From contig JAHCMI010000040.1 of assembly GCA_019192545.1 (NCBI GenBank), positions 17,970 through 81,969 of the forward strand: a DNA stretch of 64,000 bases. The letters are read 5' to 3'. The notes under the pieces are model-generated. The model saw only the letters and a list, made by a program, of their open reading frames with translations, was not told the DNA's origin and did not search any database. This stretch comes from Rivularia sp. MS3 (GTDB taxonomy: Bacteria > Cyanobacteriota > Cyanobacteriia > Cyanobacteriales > Nostocaceae). Of this stretch, positions 44,555-52,049 are shown in pieces. Position 1 is the stretch's first letter. Each line of letters begins with the position of its first letter. The position numbers and the translations under genes were made by a program.

Positions 44555-44981
44555 AACAAAAATTGATTGATACAGGGAAGAGGCGAATGTATCGCCTCGT
44601 CTTCGATTAAACTAATTTCTTATTCAGATAGCTTTCAATGATTTTTATCTGAGCTAATTGCGGGACTGTCGCAAGATATAAGCTTTAGGAAGATCCAAAA
44701 AATAAATTGTCCCACCGTTTTACAAAATTTCCGGACAAAACCTAGACGTGTGGCGATGTGGCTCTACCGAGCGACACCAACGGTGATGAAGCAGCACGCA
44801 GAGCGGGGGGTTTCCCCCATGTGAGCCGGAGGCAATCTCTGTGAGTGCGGTTGCAAAACCCGAAGGGGACAATTTATTACTTGCAAGTCCCTTATTGAAT
44901 CAACAGGCTGTGCTTTCGGGTTATCGCTGGTAAATGATTCATAGAAAGTGCCAAGCAATTTAACCTGCTTTCCCTTCCTCG
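44555..44981. other. Structured, GC-richer intergenic stretch
   Basis: No credible gene. It contains the hairpin 44580-44598, a TTGTCC...GGACAA inverted pair (about 44709-44737) and a GGGGG-TTT-CCCCC hairpin (44806-44818) inside a GC-richer block from about 44750 to 44875. The block could be a degraded gene or an RNA; I cannot say which. Confidence 0.4.
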
Positions 44982-45161
44982 CTATAAATCCCCGAAGTCT
45001 CCATCTGGAGCCGAATATATTTTTATTTCTAATTCTGTTATTGAGTCTTTTACCAGAAATTGGTCAACTTCCGCACAAGAAACAAACAACATTTTTTGAC
45101 CAGATTTATTGTTTGAATCCATGCAAGACTCTTCTTGCGCTTCAAACTTGGTTTGAGGCAT
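44982..45161 (-). CDS. Possible small protein divergent from the XRE regulator
   Basis: 59 residues from the ATG at 45161 (second ATG at MDSNNKSGQ). The C-terminal part (QKMLFVSCAEVDQFLVKDSI followed by TELEIKIYSA) reads as folded protein. It has no good ribosome binding site. It is divergent from the XRE gene with an inverted repeat between them, which is the layout of a regulator and its target. Low confidence. Confidence 0.35.
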   Translation of the reverse strand: MPQTKFEAQEESCMDSNNKSGQKMLFVSCAEVDQFLVKDSITELEIKIYSAPDGDFGDL

Positions 45162-45192
45162 AATTAACAAAGACCTTTACTAATGGGTTAGT

Positions 45193-45234
45193 ATAAGCGG
45201 TTGTTTCCAGTTGCAAGCAGGGATGACCGCTTAT
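45193..45234. promoter_or_regulatory. Inverted repeat ATAAGCGGT ... ACCGCTTAT, candidate XRE operator
   Basis: Perfect 9-bp inverted arms (45193-45201 and 45226-45234), 33 bp apart centre to centre (about three helical turns). They lie between the small leftward frame and the XRE gene. Confidence 0.55.
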
Positions 45235-45307
45235 GCTCTAGGTAAATACTACTTGTCCCTTGAGTCAAATGTCAATCAGTTAGTCCAACCAGTTAATAGT
45301 TTTTGAC

Positions 45308-45529
45308 ATGAATTTAAAAGAGATGCGTAAAAATTCAGGATTGCGGGTAGAAGAGGTAGCTGCCGTAGTCGGCGTGTCTCACTCAACTGTGCATAATTGG
45401 GAGAATGGTAGAACTGTTCCAAAAATGAGAATAGACCAATTTGAGAAAATTCTTGAACTTTATGGCTGTAATTTTGGGGAATTGGTAAAAGCTTTTCAGG
45501 AATCAACAAAACAAAAGACTTCGTGCTAG
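45308..45529 (+). CDS. XRE/Cro-C1 family HTH regulator
   Basis: 73 residues, almost all helix-turn-helix: MRKNSGLRVEEVAAVVGVSH then TVHNWENGRTVPKM, followed by FEKILELYGCNFGEL. It is a small DNA-binding regulator as found in plasmids and TA loci. A possible operator lies 75 bp upstream. From 45530 to about 45750 I see only AT-rich sequence with AAGTTAAAAGTCAAAAG repeats. Confidence 0.85.
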   Translation: MNLKEMRKNSGLRVEEVAAVVGVSHSTVHNWENGRTVPKMRIDQFEKILELYGCNFGELVKAFQESTKQKTSC

Positions 45530-45754
45530 TACCGCTACGGAAAAGTAAAAGTTAAAAGTCAAAAGTATTTTTTATCAAATATTCAATCATTTGATATGGG
45601 TGTGCTATTTACGTCCCCGCTGTACTAGTTTTTTATGATTAAGAAGCTACCAACCAATTATTAAGGGTATCTGTTACTTAAAATCTACCCATAAATAGAC
45701 AAATAGACACTTCATGTCCAGATATAGTCTGTTGAGAAGATAAATAGAACAACC

Positions 45755-45880
45755 GAACATCTTCCTTCATATCGGTCACTGGGAAGGTGATGATCTAGAA
45801 GAATGTTTGTAAGAAGTAATTTTCAGTCGCCGAACAGCTAAATTTGATTACGAATTTAATGATGAATTAATACGTTAACC
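45755..45880 (+). pseudogene. Degraded antitoxin-like remnant
   Basis: One frame reads IGHWEGDDLEECL, a stop, then EVIFSRRTAKFDYEF and a stop just before the next gene. G-x-W-x-G-D-D-L-E-E-C-L is the core of small cyanobacterial antitoxins that accompany PIN-type toxins. The start is missing and there is an internal stop. Confidence 0.4.
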
Positions 45881-46438
45881 ATGAAAGTTACAGTAGAAGA
45901 TGCCCAAATCATCAAAAATATAGAACCACTACAACTGAGGGATTATTTGCAATCTCACGGTTGGCATGAAGATGGACAATTTCTTGATAATGCTACCATT
46001 TGGCACAAGCAAGTAATAGAAGAAGGTGTTCACCGTAGGTGCGGCTTATTTGAAATCTTGCTTCCAAACACAAAAGATGTAAGAGATTATATTCCAAGAA
46101 TTCGTGAAGCTATTGAAACACTAGCAGCTTCAGAAAATCTTTCTCAACTTGAAGTTTTAAGCAATTTTATTAATAATTATCCGAATTTAAAACTACAAGG
46201 TTTTGTCACACAAATTGCAACCCCTCACGAATATAAATTAAGCGGTGAAATTACAATTGTTTGTCCAGTATTTGATAAATTACGCAAAATCAAAACTGAA
46301 CTTAAAGACCGTAATTATATTTTAGCAATCAAAGCTTATCAAGAAAGACTACCTATTGTTTGCATGGGAGATTTATCAAAAGAAAATAAGATTTTCGTTT
46401 TGAAAAGTCCTCGTAGTTTTCAAATTGAGAATATTTAA
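45881..46438 (+). CDS. Hypothetical protein, duplicated at its 3' end downstream
   Basis: 185 residues, soluble, no family recognised. It has alternating helices and strands (LQLRDYLQSHGWHEDGQF; GLFEILLPNTKDVRDYIPRI; EYKLSGEITIVCPVFDKL) and ends SPRSFQIENI. The last 12 codons and about 40 bp beyond recur at 48079-48153 as a remnant of a paralog, so the gene family is being copied locally. Its N-terminal segment recalls toxin-like proteins of cyanobacteria, but I cannot name it. Confidence 0.6.
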   Translation: MKVTVEDAQIIKNIEPLQLRDYLQSHGWHEDGQFLDNATIWHKQVIEEGVHRRCGLFEILLPNTKDVRDYIPRIREAIETLAASENLSQLEVLSNFINNYPNLKLQGFVTQIATPHEYKLSGEITIVCPVFDKLRKIKTELKDRNYILAIKAYQERLPIVCMGDLSKENKIFVLKSPRSFQIENI

Positions 46439-46590
46439 TTTTTTTAGTAATAAAGGCTGCTGAATAAAATTTAAGCACTTGTTTTTATCTTTGTTATGCA
46501 AACAGAAGCGAGCAGATTAATATGGCGGTTTATAAAGCAACAATCCGAGCATTTTACCCAACAGTAAGGGATATCTTGCCACATTATCCG
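46398..46590. repeat. Duplicated segments: copies at 48079-48153 and 48887-48995
   Basis: 46398-46472 matches 48079-48153 (3' end of the 185-residue gene plus flank). 46479-46590 matches 48887-48995 (sharing TCTTTGTTATG, AAAACAGA/CAAACAGA, ATTAATAT, AAAGCAAC and ATATCTTGCCACATTAT). A third trace, ATCTTGCCACATTAT, is near 43651. The rest of the gap to 47143 is AT-rich with nothing visible. Confidence 0.7.
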
Positions 46591-47143
46591 TTTAGGCTAA
46601 TATGGTCAAAACCTTTTGCAGTAATGATTAGAGCTTTACCCTTAAGGTAGATAACTGTTTTGTGCTATTCATATTTTCTTACTGGAATCGTTGTCTATCT
46701 CTTGTTTCATTATTGTTGGGATAAGCGTTTTTCGCACTCAAGCAAAACATTCTAAATTAACTTGGCTATTAATATGACTTTAATTGCACATGATCCTGTA
46801 ACTCATAATTAAGTGATAATACTTGTTATTTTAGTATGATTATTTACTATTTTGTCAGAAGTAAATTTTTATTACATTTTTGTGAGTTTATTTAAGAAAC
46901 TAATATTTATCTTTCTTTTTACGAATCTAAGTTAATGATTGCTTATTTTAATGCAATAAGTAGATTTCGGGTACCCAAATCAATTAACAACTTCGCTTCC
47001 CTCTGTTTATCAAAAATTGTTGTTATTTCTTCTATTGCTTGAATTATTTCCGAAACAACCAATAATTATATAGGTGCCCTAAAACTGCCACTATGTCTCG
47101 TCCAGCTTTTTCTATTTTTGCTCAAGCTTTAATTCATTGCTTG

Positions 47144-47479
47144 CTAACCCATAGCAAAATCTGTAAATTGCCTTTTTAATGGTGAATGAAATCCTATAAC
47201 AATATCTTGTTTAGGAATCCCCATCGAAACTAATTCTTCAGCAATATTTATTTCTGTTCCATTCCACTGAATCCAAATTTTTTCATTTTTGATATCTATA
47301 TGTATCGAACAACCATAAACACGATGTTTATTTTCCCAGCCTACATTAACAAGTTGATAATGGTCGCGTACTGTATCAAATATCTGTTCTACCTCTACAT
47401 CTCCGTAGGAAGGTTTGTAACTACCATATTTAACCAAAAGTTGCTGAACATATTCTCTATATTTTTCTAATTTATCCAT
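47144..47479 (-). CDS. xisI: XisI, fdxN element excision controlling factor-like
   Basis: 111 residues matching XisI throughout: LEKYREYVQQLLVKYG, VEVEQIFDTVRDHYQLVNVG, YGCSIHIDIKNEKIWIQ, NGTEINIAEELVSMGIPKQ and the GFHSPLKRQFTDFA ending. xisH and xisI are required for excision of the fdxN element in Anabaena, but most copies occur far from it and look like TA- or conflict-type cassettes. The gene overlaps xisH by 13 bp. Confidence 0.93.
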   Translation of the reverse strand: MDKLEKYREYVQQLLVKYGSYKPSYGDVEVEQIFDTVRDHYQLVNVGWENKHRVYGCSIHIDIKNEKIWIQWNGTEINIAEELVSMGIPKQDIVIGFHSPLKRQFTDFAMG

Positions 47480-47883
47480 CTTACTACTTCCTCTATTTCA
47501 GTATCGTAAACTACTAGCTTTAATTGAAATTCTTGAACTTGAAGCTGTAGAAATGGAAGCTTAAAAAAATCATTATAGGTTTCGATATCAACAGCTAAAT
47601 ATAGTTTGCGTTCTGGTTCTTTTGCTCGAAGAGCAGTTCGGTAGTTAAGGAATTGTCCCAGAGCTACATGAAAATCAGTGATGGCTGATGGATTAAGAAA
47701 ACTTTTTATTTCAACAGCGATTTTTTCTCCTTCCTTCTCAGCTGCAAGTAACTTTTCTGCTCCCAAATCGATACGCATCTGAACTTGACCAAAGTCAATA
47801 TACAGGGGGTCATTTGTAATATTCCACCCATCTTTTTCCAAAGCTAGTCTGACAATATCGTGAAATTTATCTTTTGCTGACAT
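47467..47883 (-). CDS. xisH: XisH, fdxN element excision controlling factor-like
   Basis: 138 residues from the ATG at 47883 (MSAKDKFHDIV; a further in-frame ATG at 47895). PD-(D/E)XK nuclease-like signature: RIDLGAEKLLAAEK followed by IAVEIKSF. The endings FYDTEIEEVVRWI-type (VVYDTEIEEVVRWIN) are diagnostic of the family. First gene of the xisHI pair; its role is probably DNA cleavage or binding, with XisI as partner. Confidence 0.93.
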   Translation of the reverse strand: MSAKDKFHDIVRLALEKDGWNITNDPLYIDFGQVQMRIDLGAEKLLAAEKEGEKIAVEIKSFLNPSAITDFHVALGQFLNYRTALRAKEPERKLYLAVDIETYNDFFKLPFLQLQVQEFQLKLVVYDTEIEEVVRWIN

Positions 47884-48078
47884 CACTTCTAACATCCGAA
47901 GGAAGTATTACAATTTTACATCACAGCCAGAGTGTATAAGTAGAAGGCTATTAGCGATAGGCGCTTATTGCAGGTACTGTGCAACTATACTACACGTAAG
48001 CAACTCAAATGAAAGTGAGAATAGGAGTATTGCAACGAAATAAACACTCAAACAGTAGAAACAGCAACAATGATATAC

Positions 48079-48210
48079 TTTGAAAATTCCCCGTGGTTTT
48101 CAAATTGAAAATATTTGATTTTTTTGGTAATTAGGGCTTGCTGAATCAAATTCAAGGTATAATTTCCGCTAGTAAACGCCGAAAGGCTATGCTTTTTAAC
48201 TGCTTAAAAC
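48079..48210 (+). pseudogene. Remnants: paralog 3' end and TacT-like fragment
   Basis: 48079-48118 reads LKIPRGFQIENI then stop, matching the end of the gene at 45881-46438. From about 48165 a short stretch (TTCCGCTAGTAAACGCCG) matches the 5' part of the TacT-like gene near 43185. Together they show two decayed cassettes joined. Confidence 0.6.
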
Positions 48211-48483
48211 TCAATTCTTCATATCATTGTTTTTTATCAATTGTTTATAACGTGAAATTGCCTTCCTCAATGCATCTGATGGCTGAGAAGGGTATAAAAT
48301 CGCTTCAATAAAAGCTTCTGAATCTTCTTTACTCAGCTTCAGATTTTGTCGCTGTTCAATATTTTTATAAGCAATAGCTTTCGCGCTCTTCATGAGAATA
48401 AAGTTTTCTACAAAACTGCTATATTTTTTATAATACTTACTATATGGTAAGGCATGGGTCTTCATGAGGAGGATGAGAAACAC
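48211..48483 (-). pseudogene. Degenerate TacA-like (DUF1778) antitoxin
   Basis: The last 53 residues (IEQRQNLKLSKEDSEAFIEA, then a P-S-D-A-L-R-K-A motif) are clearly the C-terminal half of the antitoxin at 43225-43527. The first 37 residues are unrelated and start at a GTG, so the DNA-binding half has been lost. The toxin is reduced to a trace downstream. Confidence 0.7.
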
Positions 48484-48591
48484 CTTTTACCCAGAAACGC
48501 CGAGATTTTTGAATAAAACGGTCATTACGACGCTCATCATTTAAATCAAGACGACGCTTGCGTACAAATTCCTGGTTACGATTAGAAATTG

Positions 48592-48828
48592 TCAAGATTG
48601 TGATGCATTTACGGCATTTATATAACTAAATATTGTGTCTAATTCGCCTATAGCTTCTAGTTCAGCAGTTTCTTCTGGTGTTAACAAGTCGGCTTTTTTC
48701 TTGTCAAGAAGTTCTTGCATACGCAACCCTATTTCTTCGGTAAATTTGAAGAGGTTGATATTGTTGATTCTCTCAACACGAATTCCTTCTGTTAATAAAG
48801 AGGAAGGCTTGATTACCATATTAGTCAT
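48592..48828 (-). CDS. Small antitoxin-like protein
   Basis: 78 residues: FTEEIGLRMQELLDKKKADL followed by LTPEETAELEAIGELDTIFS. This short helical family is common in cyanobacteria, usually directly upstream of a small nuclease (HNH or PIN) gene. Here the downstream frame (about 48490-48586; SNRNQEFVRKRRLDLNDERR) has no start and looks like the remnant of another gene, so the toxin appears to be lost. Confidence 0.6.
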   Translation of the reverse strand: MTNMVIKPSSLLTEGIRVERINNINLFKFTEEIGLRMQELLDKKKADLLTPEETAELEAIGELDTIFSYINAVNASQS

Positions 48829-49012
48829 AGGTTTAATGCAATATTACTATAATTAGTCCTTATTTTAGCGTCACTTTAATTGTCTACTTGTTTTTGTCTT
48901 TGTTATGAAAACAGAGGGTCAGGATTAATATAGGGTTTTACAAAGCAACGAACTGAGTCTTGTAATCGGAAGTAAGAAATATCTTGCCACATTATATTTT
49001 AATTATCAAAAG

Positions 49013-49342
49013 CTACATTTCATCTTGAATGGTTGTTTCTAGCATTAATGCTTTACGCAATTCCACTGCATGAAAGATACTCAAAACATCGCATTGCCAA
49101 ATTGGTAATAACAGCGTTATGGCAATTTCTTCCAAACTATTAACCCAACAAAATATAATCGGGGACCAAAGGGTATTTGTGTAACTGAAACCAAATAACC
49201 CTACAGTAGCTATCAGTAGAGTTAATCCCCATGCTTTAGCAGTATAGGTATGGAAACTAGGTAATTTTTGAAATTTAATCAAGCTATCGCAAACAATATT
49301 AAGAGATATCAACAGAAGAAAAAGAAAGGCTTGAAGCAGCAA
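49013..49342 (-). pseudogene. Fragment resembling the C-terminus of a CDP-alcohol phosphatidyltransferase
   Basis: The frame has several hydrophobic helices after SLIKFQKLPSFHTYTAKAWG, a pattern I associate with the C-terminal half of CDP-alcohol phosphatidyltransferases. It starts at a TTG and lacks the catalytic D-G-x-x-A-R half. On the other strand, 49300-49386 reads as the end of a different gene (STEEKERLEAAKLKALKQF). So this is a junction of two truncated genes. Confidence 0.35.
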
Positions 49343-49448
49343 AACTTAAAGCATTGAAGCAATTTAGGGAAGAGGGAGAAGAAAATGACTAGTTTCGCTT
49401 CCGCATCACTGGGACAAATCAATGCTTGTTGTATGAATTCGTCTATAA

Positions 49449-51911
49449 TCACAATCCGAGCTTTTCACGAAATTCTGGACTGTATATTGCTTTATCCCAG
49501 TTTCGGGCTTGTTTGATTTGTTGTGGGGTTATGTTTTGGGCTTCTTTACCTGATGTTTCATCCCAGAATATTGCACCACCAAGTTTGGCAGTGCTAAAGT
49601 TAGCATTTTTGAGATTGGCACCACTCAGGTTAGCACCTCTAAAATTAGTATTTTTCAGGTTGGCACCACTGAGGTTGGTATTTTGGAGTTTGGCATTTTG
49701 GAGGTTGGCACCATTAAGCTGGGCATTTTGGAGGTCAGCACCATTGAGTTCGATACCATTGAGGCCTTTAGTACTAAGAGGTATAGAATTTAAACTGACA
49801 CCTAGTTTAACTAATCCTTGTAGTGCTTGATTTCTTGCTCGACTATATTTTTCTTCTTCGGCAGCTTCGATAGTATTCCAGAGCCTTTCTATTCTCATGT
49901 TTCTTTCCAAGATAAATCCTGAAAATACTGCTAAAAATACAATCGGAATAAAAATAAAACCAATTAATTGAAAACGATTATTACGTTGATTATTAGCACT
50001 TTGTTGGATAAAATCAATAGCTAAATCTGATAATGCTAAACTAATATTCTGCTGTCTTTGAAATACTCGGGCATCCTGCAATTGTTTGCCTTGCGATAAG
50101 TAACCCTTCAATTTATTCCTGTCTCTCCACTCAATTGCTGCTGTTTCAATTTTGCGCTTCTGTATTAATTTCTCTCGATTTTCATTTATCCATTGACGTA
50201 AAGTTCCCCACTCTCGTATTAGCGTTTCATGAACAACTTCTAATGTTTCTTCTCCCGATTTATCTTCTCTTCCTGTAATCAATAATCGAGTTTCGGAGCC
50301 TGCTAAATAATTGACTAATTCCCAGTTGGAGTTACCAATTTCTTTACGAGTCGCTACACGTCGGATATCTGCTGTTTTTTCTCCCAATCCTACTAAGGAT
50401 AGAAAAATATGTTGTGCTTGCTGCTGTTGTGCTTTGCTTAGTTTGGCATAAACTTCTTCTGTGTGTTTAACTAAAGCTTGTTTGACACCACCAATTTCGT
50501 TGTAAGCTTCGTGAGTTAATTCGTTATTATTTTGCTTATCCCATAATCGAGTTAAAGCAAATTCTAATAAGGGTAAATTCCCCGGTTCTTGACCAACATC
50601 ATCAAGTATTCTTTCTGCTAAATGGGTTTGTAATTTTATCCCTAGTTTTTGAGCGGGTTGTTCAATGGCTGTTTTCAATTCATCTCTTTCCATTAACCCC
50701 AGTGGTTTAAATTCAATTTGCTGTAGTGCATTGCTAAATGGAGTATAGGAAAGAATATCACTGTAGAAGTCGGCACGTAATGTAAAAACTAAGGTGATAT
50801 TTTTTTGATTCACAGCTAGCAATAGAGTATCAATGAAGCGTTGTTGTTGTTCTTTATCTTGGGATTGGGTGTAGAGTTCTTCCAATTGGTCTACTATTAA
50901 TAAGAAGCGTTTATTGGGTTGACCTGCTAAAATTTGCGACGCGACTTGATTTAATTGGATTGTACCTTTGCTTAAACTTTCTGCTAATTTACTAACCTTA
51001 ATGGTTTTCTGTGTATCATCAAGATTGGGTTCTAATTGGCGTATCAAAGCCAAAGCTAGTTCATCAAAGGGTTGATTTTTGGGACGAAATGACTGAATCA
51101 ACCAAGTTCCCTCTGCCCGTAGTTTGGGGACTAATCCTGCAAATACCACCGAAGATTTTCCACTACCACTAGCACCAATTACTGCTACTAAGTTTTGTTG
51201 ATGAGCCATGTCAAACAACTCATCCGTGAACTTCTCCCTTCCAAAAAAGAACGCTGCATCTTTTTCTGCAAAAGCAGATAATCCTAAGTATGGATTGGGA
51301 GGAATATCACCTGCGACAAACTGAATATCCGTAGGATGTATTTCTGTAACTTTTAAAACTGGTGTATTATCTTCTCTTAAATCAACAAGTTGACTACAGC
51401 CCAAGTCATAGGCGAACTGGACATTTTCCCCTGCTACTAATGCATCGTAAAAGGCAACAGCAAAGTTAATTGCGGCTTTATCTCCTATAGCTGTATTCAT
51501 GCCAACTACATATTTGATGTATTGGCTAATAGCTTTAGCTTGCACTTCTGAATAGCAAGCATTCAGCACAACACATTCAACCCCTTTGACTGCAAATAAT
51601 TTAAATAATCGAGATAGGGCTTCGGTTCCCATTGTCACGGATTGCCCAATTTCATTTTCTAGAACTATTCCATCTGCTCCTTCACTATGTCCGCAAAAGT
51701 GAATAATTTGGGGTTGATGTTCTAGAATTGCTCGATAAAAATCACGTTGACGCACTGCCAATTTAGTTATCAACCGAAACTGTTCGCGGTTTTTAGAAAC
51801 TCTTAACCCGTTATCAATCTCCCGTATTTCTTCGTCTAAGCGCAACCATGAGGTCTTTTTGGGATTTGCTGCGAGAATTAAAATGGTTTTGATAGAGGTA
51901 TTGTTAGTCAC
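49449..51911 (-). CDS. CHAT protease - STAND ATPase - pentapeptide repeat protein
   Basis: 820 residues. The CHAT domain (about 8-190) has His75 (IIHFCGHSEG) and Cys119 (VVLNACYS). A STAND-type ATPase (about 205-560) begins YLGLSAFAEKDAAFFFGRE, with P-loop VIGASGSGKSSVVFAGL and Walker B FLLIVDQLEELYTQ. A helical stretch and one membrane segment (about 655-680, IGFIFIPIVFLAVFSGFIL) follow, then about ten A-x-L-x-N pentapeptide repeats (720-780). It is the third gene of the minus-strand conflict run, 138 bp after the AAA_35-WD40 gene. The membrane segment puts the ATPase-protease at the membrane. Confidence 0.88.
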   Translation of the reverse strand: MTNNTSIKTILILAANPKKTSWLRLDEEIREIDNGLRVSKNREQFRLITKLAVRQRDFYRAILEHQPQIIHFCGHSEGADGIVLENEIGQSVTMGTEALSRLFKLFAVKGVECVVLNACYSEVQAKAISQYIKYVVGMNTAIGDKAAINFAVAFYDALVAGENVQFAYDLGCSQLVDLREDNTPVLKVTEIHPTDIQFVAGDIPPNPYLGLSAFAEKDAAFFFGREKFTDELFDMAHQQNLVAVIGASGSGKSSVVFAGLVPKLRAEGTWLIQSFRPKNQPFDELALALIRQLEPNLDDTQKTIKVSKLAESLSKGTIQLNQVASQILAGQPNKRFLLIVDQLEELYTQSQDKEQQQRFIDTLLLAVNQKNITLVFTLRADFYSDILSYTPFSNALQQIEFKPLGLMERDELKTAIEQPAQKLGIKLQTHLAERILDDVGQEPGNLPLLEFALTRLWDKQNNNELTHEAYNEIGGVKQALVKHTEEVYAKLSKAQQQQAQHIFLSLVGLGEKTADIRRVATRKEIGNSNWELVNYLAGSETRLLITGREDKSGEETLEVVHETLIREWGTLRQWINENREKLIQKRKIETAAIEWRDRNKLKGYLSQGKQLQDARVFQRQQNISLALSDLAIDFIQQSANNQRNNRFQLIGFIFIPIVFLAVFSGFILERNMRIERLWNTIEAAEEEKYSRARNQALQGLVKLGVSLNSIPLSTKGLNGIELNGADLQNAQLNGANLQNAKLQNTNLSGANLKNTNFRGANLSGANLKNANFSTAKLGGAIFWDETSGKEAQNITPQQIKQARNWDKAIYSPEFREKLGL

Positions 51912-52049
51912 GAGTTTTTCTAACAGGAGTGATGGGCTTGTAGTTTGATAGCTTAATAAATATTATTTCAGAAAAAATTAAAGAAAATTGTAAAATTTTT
52001 CAGTAGTTACGGTAGATAGTTATTCAACTCACTATCAATGATTCTGCGC

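Noticed and set aside
44764..44958. 64-residue minus-strand open frame in the GC-richer stretch
   Set aside because: No start site support and no protein-like character; it crosses a strong hairpin.
49426..49830. Plus-strand open frame rich in LRLAPLRLAP repeats
   Set aside because: Antisense of the pentapeptide repeats in the CHAT-STAND protein.
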